This document shows positions 50,676-59,839 of a stretch of DNA of 64,000 nt, in pieces (the first letter of the stretch is position 1; the number at the start of each line of letters is the position of its first letter). The position numbers and the translations under genes were made by a program. The notes under the pieces were generated by a model that did no database searches, had not been told where the DNA came from, and saw only the letters and a program-made list of their open reading frames with translations. The DNA is from Pseudomonadota bacterium (GTDB lineage Bacteria > Desulfobacterota > Desulfovibrionia > Desulfovibrionales > Desulfovibrionaceae), in assembly GCA_023419375.1 (NCBI GenBank), contig JAEZYD010000030.1, positions 1 through 64,000 on the forward strand. The letters are read 5' to 3'.

Positions 50676-52652
50676 ATGGCAGAGGCTGGTAAGAATTCCC
50701 GCCAATTCCGCGCTGAGGTGCGCAAAGTCCTGCATATCCTCACCAATTCGCTCTATACAAATCGCGAAATTTTTTTGAGGGAACTTGTTTCCAACGCCTC
50801 GGACGCGTTGGATAAATTGCGTTATCGCATGAACCGGGGCGAAAGCCCACGTCTTGCAGATATTCCCCTTGAAATCCGCATCAGCCTGGACAAGGACGCC
50901 AAGGTTCTGACCATTGCCGATACCGGCGTTGGCATGACCGCAGAAGAACTGGCTGAAAACCTAGGCACCATTGCCAGATCCGGCTCCGAGCAGTTCCTGG
51001 CCGATATTGCGGCTGAAAATGCCGCCAGCGGCAGCAACGCGGCAAAGCCCGAAGACGGAGAGGAGGGCGAAACCTCCGGTCCTGCGGATGCCGCCAATAT
51101 TATCGGCCGTTTTGGCGTGGGCTTTTATTCCGTCTTTATGGTTGCCAGCAAGGTGGAAGTTACCTCGCGTCCGGCTTTTGGCGATGCTGCCGAAGCCAGC
51201 GTGTGGGTCAGCGACGGGCTTGGCACCTTTACCGTTGAACCCGCAACCGGGGATGAACCCGCGCGCGGCACGGTCATCAAGGCATGGCTCAAGGACGATG
51301 CCGCCGAATTTGCGGAGAAGTTCCGCGTTGAGTCGGTTATCCGCAAGCACTCGGCCTTTGTTCCCTTCCCAGTCCTCGTGGACGGCGAGCGGGTCAACAC
51401 CCAGCCCGCCCTGTGGCGCGAGCCCAAGTTTTCGGTCACCAAGGAACAGTACGACTCCTTTTACAAAGCCCTGACCTATGACGCCAAGGAGCCGCTGGAC
51501 ACACTGCACCTTTCTGTGGATGCGCCTGTGCAGTTTAACGCCCTGCTGTTCACGCCCGATTCGGCGCAGGATTTCTTTGGTGCCGATCGCGAATTCTGGG
51601 GGCTTGATCTTTATGCCCGCCGCGTGCTCATCCAGCATCGCAACAAAGAGCTGGTGCCTGAATATCTGGCCTTCCTCAAAGGCGTGGTCGATACGGAAGA
51701 CCTGCCCCTGAACATCTCGCGCGAGACGCTTCAGGAAAACGTGGTGCTGCGCAAGATCAATCAGGTGCTGGTCAAACAGACCCTGGGCCATCTTGAAAAG
51801 CTGGCAAAGGACGATGCGGAAAAATACAGCCGCTTCTGGAAGCTGCACGGCAAGGTTTTCAAACTGGGTTACCACGACTACGCCAATCGTGAACGCATCA
51901 GCGCCTTGCTGCGTTTCAATTCTTCGTCCCTCGCTGATGCGGAGGCGCTCACCAGCCTTGATGAATACATGGCCCGCGCTCCGGAAGGGCAAAAGACCAT
52001 CTGGTATGTGGCTGCGCCCAACCGCGAGGCCGCCCGCCTCAATCCGCACATGGAGCGCTTCCGCCGCAAGGGCATTGAAGTGCTGTGGCTGTATGAGCCT
52101 GTGGACGAATTTGTCATGGACGGCCTTGCCAAGTACAAGGACTGGGAATTCAAGTCGGTGGAAACAGCGGCGGACGATGCCCTGAAAGACTTTGCAGACA
52201 AGGAGCAGCCGGAACACGAAGCTGCCGCGCCGCTCTCTGACGATGATTCGGCAAGCTTTGACGCTCTGCTTGCCAAGATGAAGGAAATCCTGGGCGACAA
52301 AGTAACGGACGTGCGTGTTTCGCACCGTCTGGCAGACAGCCCCGCAGTGCTGGTTTCGCCAGATGGCGGCTTGTCGTCCTCCATGGAAAAACTGCTCAAG
52401 GTCATGCAGAAGGATGACTCCATCCCTGTGAAGGTGCTGGAGGTCAACCGCGATCATCCTCTGCTGCGCAGTATGCTGCGCATGTTCAAGGCTGACGCGG
52501 ACGACAGGATTCTGGCCGACATGACGGGCTGCCTGTTTGACTCCAGCCTGCTGCTGGACGGCTATCTCAAGGATCCTCAGGCATTGGCGGCCCGCACGGG
52601 CAAGCTGCTTGAAGAGGCTGCCGCCTGGTACACGGAAGTACGCAAGATATAG
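50676..52652 (+). CDS. htpG: Hsp90 molecular chaperone HtpG
   Basis: HtpG is the bacterial Hsp90, an ATP-dependent cytosolic chaperone. The 658-residue protein starts [15 protein letters not shown] after AGGAGGT; a longer open frame upstream has no such site. The N-terminal ATPase shows the GHKL motifs: [25 protein letters not shown], and [12 protein letters not shown]. An acidic, Gly/Ser-rich insert of about 25 residues ([19 protein letters not shown]) sits in the lid region. The middle and C-terminal domains follow ([14 protein letters not shown]). A double-hairpin terminator separates it from motB. Confidence 0.96.
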
Positions 52653-52696
52653 TTCTGGCCGGGATGCCGCAAAGGCATCCCCGTCAGTGAAATAGA

Positions 52697-52736
52697 GAAA
52701 CGGCCCTTGTGTATGTTCACAGGGGCCGTTTCTTTT
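52697..52736 (+). terminator. Terminator of htpG
   Basis: GAAACGGCCC with an inner TGTG/CACA stem and GGGGCCGTTTC, followed by TTTT. It lies about 45 bases after the htpG stop and close to the end of the convergent motB, so it may act for both. Confidence 0.85.
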
Positions 52737-52759
52737 GCAATTTTCTGGCGAATGTGGGT

Positions 52760-53470
52760 TTAGTACACCACACTGTAGGACATGACCTCTGGGCGGTGGA
52801 AGAAAAATTCCACCCGTCGGTTCATGGCGCGGCTCTGTTCGTCAATGCCGGGCTTGAGGGGGCGCGTGTCGCCGTAACTCACGGCGCGCATGCGCGTGGG
52901 TTTGATGCCCTTCTCGGCAAGATAATGCACCATGGCCGATGCGCGCGCGCCGGAAAGTTCCCAGGCGGAGGCAAATGGCGGTCTGGCCTCGGTGGAGTCA
53001 GCGTGCCCGCGCACCACAAGGTAAAGATTGTATTCGTTCATGAGTTTCAGCACCGCTTCCAGCACCTTGGTGCCTTCGGGCAGCAGGTCAACGCCGCCGG
53101 GGCGGAACATGACGTCCGAATTGACGCGCAACTGTACGCCCACGTCATCCGCGCTGATGCCCGAGGAGTTTTGCGGCACGGCATCTGCCATGAGCATCTG
53201 CTTGATTTTTTGCGCGATGGCATAGTGCGACTTTTCAACTTCGTTGATTTTGAGGTCGCGCGCGTCAATTTTATCCGTGTTCTGGATGAACGGATTGTTT
53301 GATATGGGGGATGTGGAGCTGGAGTCAAAATTGCGCTCGCCGCTGAAGTACGCGGCAAGGCCCGCCTTGGTGTCGGGCGGCACCATGCTGAGGATCCACA
53401 ACAGAAGGAAGAAGGCCATCATGGCCGTAACAAAGTCGGCATACGCCACTTTCCATGCGCCGCCGCCCAT
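52760..53470 (-). CDS. motB: Flagellar stator protein MotB
   Basis: MotB anchors the flagellar stator to peptidoglycan and carries the proton- or sodium-conducting Asp. The 236-residue protein has one N-terminal membrane helix with the essential Asp in YADFVTAMMAFFLLLW. The C-terminal OmpA/MotB domain shows VRGHADSTE and LSGARASAMVHYLAEKGI, then SYGDTRP and NRRVEFFFHR. It is slightly shorter than E. coli MotB. motA lies 170 bases upstream, so this is a motAB operon. The ion type cannot be decided from sequence. Confidence 0.93.
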   Translation of the reverse strand: MGGGAWKVAYADFVTAMMAFFLLLWILSMVPPDTKAGLAAYFSGERNFDSSSTSPISNNPFIQNTDKIDARDLKINEVEKSHYAIAQKIKQMLMADAVPQNSSGISADDVGVQLRVNSDVMFRPGGVDLLPEGTKVLEAVLKLMNEYNLYLVVRGHADSTEARPPFASAWELSGARASAMVHYLAEKGIKPTRMRAVSYGDTRPLKPGIDEQSRAMNRRVEFFFHRPEVMSYSVVY

Positions 53471-53640
53471 AGGCTTTCTCCTTCGTAGTATTCTGCGCCG
53501 GGCCTCGCGCTTTTGCAGACGGCATAAAAATCAGCCGTCCGCGCCCTTGATGCACAAACCATAGCAGGTTTTTACAGAAGGGCAAAATATCTGCGCCCGC
53601 ACTCCCCGATCAGGGGGGCAGCCAGCCCGTCTGCCCCGGC

Positions 53641-54489
53641 TTAGCCGCTCTTGAGCCGTTCTTCCATTTCGGCAAACGAAGGACGGAAGGGGTAGGGTAT
53701 GGCCCTGCGCCCATATTCCACGGCGATCAGCGGCGTTGATCCGCGAATGGCGGCAGCCACGGCTTCCTTGATGGCGTTAAAATAAAAATGTTCTTCGGCC
53801 ACGTAGTTTTCAAGCTTTGCGCCCATGGGGCCAAAGAGGCCATAACAGGCAAGAATACCAAAAAACGTGCCGACAAGCGCTGCCGCGATGTAGTGACCAA
53901 GAACTTCCGGCGGTTCATTGATCTTGCCCATAGCCAAAACCACGCCCAGAACGCAGGCCACAATACCCATGCCCGGCAGTGATTCGGCCATGTGCGCCAC
54001 TGCGTGGGCAGGCAAAATACCTTCTTCGCGCATGGTTTCGATATCCACATCCATGAGGCTGTCGATATCTGCGGGGTCGCCGGTGGTCAGGTACACGCGC
54101 AGCGTGTCGCCCACAAAGTTCACCAGCACGGCATCTTTGGAAATATTGGGATATTTGCTGAAAATCGGGCTGGATTCGGGTTTTTCAACGTCGCTTTCAA
54201 TACTGATCACGCCCTCGCGGTGCATTTTGGAAAAGAGCGCGTACAGTAGGGCAAGGGTCTCAAGGTAGTGATTTTTGCTGGAACCAGGGTCGGCAAACAG
54301 GTGTTTGAGGCTTTTGACAACCAGGCCAAAGGTGTACTTGGTCTGCGAACCAAAAAAAGCTCCAAGGCCGCAACCCAGAATAATGATGAACTCGGCGGGC
54401 TGAAAAAGAACGCCCCATTCGCCATGGGCCATGGTGTAGCCCGTGCCGACTGAAGCCGCAACAATGACCAGTCCTATAAGTAAGTACAT
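53641..54489 (-). CDS. motA: Flagellar stator protein MotA
   Basis: MotA forms the ion channel with MotB and couples ion flow to rotation. The 282-residue protein has four membrane helices, the conserved large cytoplasmic loop between helices 2 and 3, and the ESLPGMGIVACVLGVVLAMG region of helix 3. The signature PFRPSFAEMEERL is at the end. It starts at MYLLIGLVIVAASVGTGY. It precedes motB on the same strand. The 276-base gap to the AsmA gene contains no feature I can support. Confidence 0.93.
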   Translation of the reverse strand: MYLLIGLVIVAASVGTGYTMAHGEWGVLFQPAEFIIILGCGLGAFFGSQTKYTFGLVVKSLKHLFADPGSSKNHYLETLALLYALFSKMHREGVISIESDVEKPESSPIFSKYPNISKDAVLVNFVGDTLRVYLTTGDPADIDSLMDVDIETMREEGILPAHAVAHMAESLPGMGIVACVLGVVLAMGKINEPPEVLGHYIAAALVGTFFGILACYGLFGPMGAKLENYVAEEHFYFNAIKEAVAAAIRGSTPLIAVEYGRRAIPYPFRPSFAEMEERLKSG

Positions 54490-54765
54490 ACTGCCGCCTG
54501 TTCGCTCTATGGCTTGCCGGAAAAAAAACCGGTAAAGCTCGTGTATGGCCCGGCTGGCGGAATTTTGACCACTCCGCTCTCCAATCGCGCCTTTAACAGC
54601 GCGTTCAGGCCTTCTTTAATGCTTAACGCCCGTCATGCTAATAGCTTTAGCCCATGACGCCGAAAAGGCAAGCCCCGGCAAAAATACCTTCACCCGTGAG
54701 CAGGGGCTGTTTGCCTTGCCGTTCGGGCCTTGCATGTGTTTTTGCCCGGGCCGCAGCCATGCTCG

Positions 54766-56808
54766 TCAGCGGCCCAGAATACCACGAACCAACCCTTCCG
54801 CGCCCTTTGCCGCGCCCTTGGTGTTGCTTCCGGCATCCTTACCCGTTTTCAGCAATGCGCCCGGCAGATTTTTTGCCATATCAAGGGCAAAACGCGGGTC
54901 AACACCATACGAAATGTCACTCAAAGGCCCCTTGGCCGTCACAGGAATCGTCAGCCCCATGGTTTTGATGTCCAGGGCGGCGTCCATATACTGTTTGGGC
55001 AGACTGATGCGCGCCTTGCCCGCAGCGTTGAGGGTGGCGGAGGTAACGGTGATGGGACTTGCGTTGATTTCGCCATCGCGGGCGGTAAAGGGCGCGCGGG
55101 CCAGATCAAAGCGGTCGGGCAGCGGCCCCCCCTTGCCGGTGAGCGCGGGGATACTCTTGGAAAGCTCCGCCATGGCCGGAACATGCAGGCGGCGTATCTC
55201 AAGCAGCCCGCGCCCGCCAAGACTCTGGCGAATATCGCTGGCGTCCGCGCACTTCATGGTTATATCCGCATCCAGCGAGGCCTGCCCGTCGGCCAGCCGA
55301 CCCTTTCCAAGGGCAACCAGCAGTGGGCCAACCTCCACGTCGGCGGCTTGCGCCTTGAGAGCGCAAGTTTCAGTCGCCATATCCATGGAGCCGGTGGACT
55401 TGATAAGCCCGCCGCTGCCAAGGCTGGCGGTCAGGGAGGTCAGGGCGTAGCGTCCTTTTTCTCCCTTGATGGCCAGCGCAATGTCTTTTACCTGCAATCC
55501 GCCCTTGGTAATGCCCGCCACTTTGGCGCGGATGTCCAGCCCCGGCATGCGCCGTGCCGCTTCCGCATCCGGCTTGGCGCGTTTGTTGCCAGCGGCTGCG
55601 CCGTCGTGCCCCGCGGGCTTGGTTTCCGTAGCATTTTTGCCGGATTCTGCCTGGGGCAGATAGGGATCAAGATTGAGCATGCCGGTCTGCACGTCAGCAG
55701 TCACGAGCATGGGGGCGTTTTCTGGCAGGTCAAGGCGCAGACCGCCGCGCAGGGAAAGATCGTCGAGTTGCAGGAGCATCTGGCTGAGGTTCAGGGCATT
55801 GGCGGCATAGCGTACCATTGTTCTGAAGCGCAGATCGTCCTTGGCTGGGGGAGTCGCCAGTTTGTGGCCTGCCAGCGCGGCAAGTTTGTGGGGCGAGCCT
55901 TCCATCTCAAGAGCGCCGTTGAACGCCATGGGGGCCAGCCCGCCTTCGCCGGATGCGCTCACCCGCGCCTGGGGCGTGTTGAGCAAGGCCTTGCTCAACT
56001 GGAGGTGCAGATCGCTCAGCCGCAACGACCCTTCACAGGTAAATTGCAAAGGCCCGGCTTCCTTGGGCAGTGCTCCGGTGAGCGGGGTGACTGTCAGCGC
56101 GGTCTGACGGAAAAGCAGCTGAGGCGGCGCGTAGCGCAGGCGGGAAGAAAATGCCAGCGTACCAGAGATGCTGTTTGCACCAGGCGTGGCGGCGGGGACA
56201 GCAGACTCGGCGGCGCTGTCGCCAAAAATAAAGGCAAAGTCGCACTGCACCACGGCTTCTTGCCCGGTGCGCAGATTCTCTACAGAAAAGTTTACATCAT
56301 CAACGCGCAGTGTTTTACCGTTTGCGCTTGTGTAGGTCACAACACCCTGACGCAGCACAAGGCGTTTCAGCTCAATGGGAAGGGCTGGCGGGGTCGAAGC
56401 GGCGGGCTTGGTTTCAGCGGCTGGCTTTTCCGCGTCGGGCTTGGCAGCGGCAACAGCCTTGCCTTCGCGGACTTCAATCATGGGGCTGTTCAGCCGTACC
56501 TCACGCACGACAACATTGCCCGTAAGCAGGGGGCTCAGCTCCAGTTGGGCCATGCCGCTTTTGACGGAGATGACCACGCCCTGCCCATCGCTGGCGCTGC
56601 CCCAGTGCGCCTGTCCAAAGTTGACGCCGGGGGGAAAAAAGGAAATTCCGGGCGGGCTGTCAAACGTCAAAGGCTGCCCGGTGGCTTTGGCCGTGGCATC
56701 GGCTATCTGCCGCACCACAAAGCCAGCGTCTACCCTGCTGAGCAGAACAGCCGCAGCCACTGCCAGAACAGTGGCGCTACCCAGAATCCATAAAAATACA
56801 CGCTTCAT
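54766..56808 (-). CDS. AsmA-family protein
   Basis: A 680-residue AsmA-like protein. The start at MKRVFLWILGSATVL is preceded by GGAG, and the N-terminal helix (about residues 4-24) would anchor it in the inner membrane. Typical AsmA features are the FDSPPGISFFPPGVNFG motif near the start and the repeated ADIT and RISLP-type beta segments. Members act in outer-membrane lipid transport and biogenesis. A Pro/Ala-rich linker of Lys-Pro repeats lies near residue 110. Divergent from cobQ. Confidence 0.85.
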   Translation of the reverse strand: MKRVFLWILGSATVLAVAAAVLLSRVDAGFVVRQIADATAKATGQPLTFDSPPGISFFPPGVNFGQAHWGSASDGQGVVISVKSGMAQLELSPLLTGNVVVREVRLNSPMIEVREGKAVAAAKPDAEKPAAETKPAASTPPALPIELKRLVLRQGVVTYTSANGKTLRVDDVNFSVENLRTGQEAVVQCDFAFIFGDSAAESAVPAATPGANSISGTLAFSSRLRYAPPQLLFRQTALTVTPLTGALPKEAGPLQFTCEGSLRLSDLHLQLSKALLNTPQARVSASGEGGLAPMAFNGALEMEGSPHKLAALAGHKLATPPAKDDLRFRTMVRYAANALNLSQMLLQLDDLSLRGGLRLDLPENAPMLVTADVQTGMLNLDPYLPQAESGKNATETKPAGHDGAAAGNKRAKPDAEAARRMPGLDIRAKVAGITKGGLQVKDIALAIKGEKGRYALTSLTASLGSGGLIKSTGSMDMATETCALKAQAADVEVGPLLVALGKGRLADGQASLDADITMKCADASDIRQSLGGRGLLEIRRLHVPAMAELSKSIPALTGKGGPLPDRFDLARAPFTARDGEINASPITVTSATLNAAGKARISLPKQYMDAALDIKTMGLTIPVTAKGPLSDISYGVDPRFALDMAKNLPGALLKTGKDAGSNTKGAAKGAEGLVRGILGR

Positions 56809-57089
56809 TGAAACTCCGCAGGTATTTGCGGCCCTGGCGGCCGCGTAAACCGCCGTGCCCCTCAGGGCTGCGGCGGGTATTTGTATGACCACCATCTCCT
56901 TTATACGAAAAGCTGGCAAGCAGTGCAAGGCGAAGAACACACAGTGCAGCGTGGCAGCTCTGCACCTTGGGGGACTGCACGGGCGCATCGGTTGCGGTAG
57001 TTTCCCGCAATCCATATATTGCCGGAAAGATATTATAAAAGACACAGCACAGAACGGACATTGCCGCAGGGCAGGGAGGATTACCGCGC

Positions 57090-58724
57090 ATGGCGGCCAG
57101 ATCGGTTCACACAGCACAATCACGGCCGGGGCGCACTTTGCCTCCGGCTCTCATGATTCAGGGAACATGCTCAAACGCGGGCAAGAGTCTGATTACTGCG
57201 GCCGTCTGCCGTCTGCTGGCGCGCAGGGGGCTGCGGGTTGCGCCCTTCAAGGCGCAGAACATGGCGCTCAATTCCTTTGTAACCAGCGACGGCAAGGAAA
57301 TGGGTCGCGCTCAGGTCTTGCAGGCCGCCGCCTGCGGCCTCGCGCCAGACGTGCGCATGAACCCGGTGCTGCTCAAGCCCACATCCAACGTGGGCTCTCA
57401 GGTTATTGTGCTGGGCGAAGCCGTGGGGCACATGCGCGTGGGCGAGTATCTCGCCTATAAACCGGAAGCCTGGAAGGCCGTGCGCCGTGCCTACCGCAGC
57501 CTGGCCGCAGAAATGGATGTCATGGTGCTTGAAGGGGCGGGCAGCCCGGCGGAAATCAACCTCAAGGCGCACGACATCGTAAATATGCGCATGGCCCGCT
57601 ATGCCGGGGCGCACGTGGCCCTGGTGGCGGACATTGACCGTGGGGGGGCCTTTGCGGCCCTGGCGGGCACCATGTCCCTGCTCACCCGCGCGGAAAGAGG
57701 GCGGGTAGGGGGCTTTATTCTCAACAAGTTCCGGGGTGACGCCAGCCTGCTGGATCCCGCCCTGACCATGCTCCAGAAGCGCACGGGCAAGCCCTTTTGG
57801 GGTGTGGTGCCCATGCTGGAAAATCTGCGCCTGCCCGAAGAGGATTCCGTAAGCTTCAAGGAGGGGCTGACCCCTGGCCTGCGCATGGGGCAAACCTCTG
57901 GTGGCCCCGGCCTGCTGGATATTGTGGTGCCCGATCTGCCGCATTTGAGCAATGCCACGGATCTTGACGCCCTGCGGGACGAGCCGGGGGTGCAGCTGCG
58001 CATTGTGCGCCACGCCGATCAGTGGGGCGCGCCGCATGTGGTCATTCTGCCGGGCAGCCGCAATACAGTGGCTGATCTGCGCTTTTTGCGGCGCACCGGG
58101 CTTGCCGGGCTGGTACAGGAGTTTGCCCGCCAGTGCCTGGAGCGGAGCACTGGCGCACTGGTGGGCATCTGCGGGGGATTGCAGATGCTTGGAGCCGAAA
58201 TAGCCGACCCTCTGCTGATTGAAGAAGGCGGATGCGAGCCGGGGCTTGGGCTGCTGCCCCTCAGTACAAGGCTGCTGGCAGCCAAGCGCCTGTGCCGCGC
58301 CGCTGGATGGGCGGATGCCTGTGTGACCGGGGCAGAACGCCAGGCCGTGACAGGCTATGAAATCCATCACGGCGAGACTTCCTCCTTGCACGGAGAATTG
58401 CCGGGTATGGCTGATAAATCAGCTGCGGGCGATGCCGCGTCTGCCGTCATGCGGGTCGTGATGAACGACTCCGAGGGCCAGCCCCTGGGCTGGGGGCGGT
58501 GCGATGCGCGGGGGTGCGCCCGCGTATGGGGCAGTTATCTGCACGGCCTTTTTGACGAGGATGCCTTTCGCCATGCATTTTTGCGCCGTCTGCGGCACGA
58601 GGCGGGTTTGCCGACCGCGCCGGAAACCGCCTACAGCCTCGGCCCCGAGCTGGACAGGCTGGCCGACGCCGTGGAAGCAGCGCTGGACATGCCAGCCATA
58701 CTCAACCTGCTGCACCTGGCGTGA
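57090..58724 (+). CDS. cobQ: Cobyric acid synthase
   Basis: CobQ/CbiP amidates the b, d, e and g side chains of adenosyl-cobyrinate diamide. The 544-residue protein has a P-loop (IQGTCSNAGKSLI), the VEGAGSPAEINLK motif, a DRGGAFAALAGTM segment and a C-terminal class I glutamine amidotransferase domain with Cys in GICGGLQMLG and the catalytic His in GSYLHGLFD. It follows GGGAGG. Together with cbiA and cbiC at 16.5-18.9 kb it covers the later corrin amidation steps. Its stop is 10 bases from the stop of the convergent DMT gene. Confidence 0.96.
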   Translation: MAARSVHTAQSRPGRTLPPALMIQGTCSNAGKSLITAAVCRLLARRGLRVAPFKAQNMALNSFVTSDGKEMGRAQVLQAAACGLAPDVRMNPVLLKPTSNVGSQVIVLGEAVGHMRVGEYLAYKPEAWKAVRRAYRSLAAEMDVMVLEGAGSPAEINLKAHDIVNMRMARYAGAHVALVADIDRGGAFAALAGTMSLLTRAERGRVGGFILNKFRGDASLLDPALTMLQKRTGKPFWGVVPMLENLRLPEEDSVSFKEGLTPGLRMGQTSGGPGLLDIVVPDLPHLSNATDLDALRDEPGVQLRIVRHADQWGAPHVVILPGSRNTVADLRFLRRTGLAGLVQEFARQCLERSTGALVGICGGLQMLGAEIADPLLIEEGGCEPGLGLLPLSTRLLAAKRLCRAAGWADACVTGAERQAVTGYEIHHGETSSLHGELPGMADKSAAGDAASAVMRVVMNDSEGQPLGWGRCDARGCARVWGSYLHGLFDEDAFRHAFLRRLRHEAGLPTAPETAYSLGPELDRLADAVEAALDMPAILNLLHLA

Positions 58725-58734
58725 GCGGAAAAAA

Positions 58735-59670
58735 TCATACTGTCGGTTTTTGAGACAGAGCGCTCCGGCGTATTCCCCTCCATTGGCTCAGCAGTACGCC
58801 AAGCACGATAAGCAAGGCCCCGCCATACTGCGCGGGAGGAAGCTTCTCGCCCAGCAGGGCGACGCCGAAGAGCAGGGCGAAAACGGGAATAAGGTTTGTG
58901 TAGGCGGCGGCGCGACCAGCAGAAAGGCGTTTAACGCCAAAATTGTACAGACCGTACCCCGCAAAGGTCACAATGCCGCCCAGATAGAACACGCAGGCCC
59001 AGGGAACCCATGCGGGAAAATCCCTGCCAAGGCTGATGAGCGTGTCTGATTCCGGCACCACAAGAGCCAGCAGACAAAAAAAGATCATGCCCACAAAGGC
59101 CTGGACAGCCGTGATGCACAGGGCGCTGTATACGGTTGAAAGATGGCGGGCCAGCACGGTATAGCCGGCGGCGCAGCACATGGCGATACCCTCAAGAATG
59201 TTGCCCAGCAAAGGATTGGCGGCTTTTTCATCCGGCACGGCGGCAAGGGTGAGCCACGTGACGCCGCAAACAGCCAGCAAAAAGCCCAGCCACATGCGCA
59301 GGCCCGCGTGTTCGCGCAGGGCTACAAAGGCTACTGCCGCCACCAGCAGGGGCAACAGGGATGTTATCATGCCCGCCTGCGAGGCCGTTGTCAGGCGCAG
59401 CGCGTTGGTTTCAAACAGAAAAAAGAGGCAGGGCTCGCACAGGGCCATAAGCGCCAGTGTTCCCAGATTGCCGTGTTCCTTGAGTTCGCGCCAGAGGCGC
59501 GGCCACAGGGGCAAAAAAACAATGCAGGCCACAAGCATGCGCCCGGCCATGGTTTGCAGGGGGGTCAGGGCGGTCAGGGCGATGCGCAGCACTACAAAGG
59601 TGGAGCCCCAAAAGGCCATGGCTGTCAGCAAAGCCGCGTGAGGCAATAAATTCCGGGCGGTGGGGGACAT
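58735..59670 (-). CDS. EamA/DMT-family transporter
   Basis: A 311-residue membrane protein with about ten helices in two EamA repeats (ATAMAFWGSTFVVLRIALTAL at the start; FVGMIFFCLLALV in the second half). It is most likely an exporter of metabolites or amino acids. The chosen ATG (MSPTARNLLPH) is the first plausible methionine; the open frame runs further upstream and the ribosome-binding site is not well placed, so the start is uncertain. It is convergent with cobQ. Confidence 0.88.
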   Translation of the reverse strand: MSPTARNLLPHAALLTAMAFWGSTFVVLRIALTALTPLQTMAGRMLVACIVFLPLWPRLWRELKEHGNLGTLALMALCEPCLFFLFETNALRLTTASQAGMITSLLPLLVAAVAFVALREHAGLRMWLGFLLAVCGVTWLTLAAVPDEKAANPLLGNILEGIAMCCAAGYTVLARHLSTVYSALCITAVQAFVGMIFFCLLALVVPESDTLISLGRDFPAWVPWACVFYLGGIVTFAGYGLYNFGVKRLSAGRAAAYTNLIPVFALLFGVALLGEKLPPAQYGGALLIVLGVLLSQWRGIRRSALSQKPTV

Positions 59671-59839
59671 GAGGGTTTTCAGTTTCTCCAGAATGGTCGC
59701 AGATGATTTTTGCGGCAGCCTATGGTAAGAATGCCAATACTTCAAGGTATGAGGCCATCCGGCAGTCGCGCGGGGGTGCCTGCCTGTCCGGTTCAAGCTT
59801 GACTAAAGGCACTGTCCGCTGCCTGCGGGAGCAAGAAGC

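Noticed and set aside
54730..56793. A 687-codon open frame opposite the AsmA gene
   Set aside because: Antisense shadow of a real gene with a good ribosome-binding site and signal anchor.
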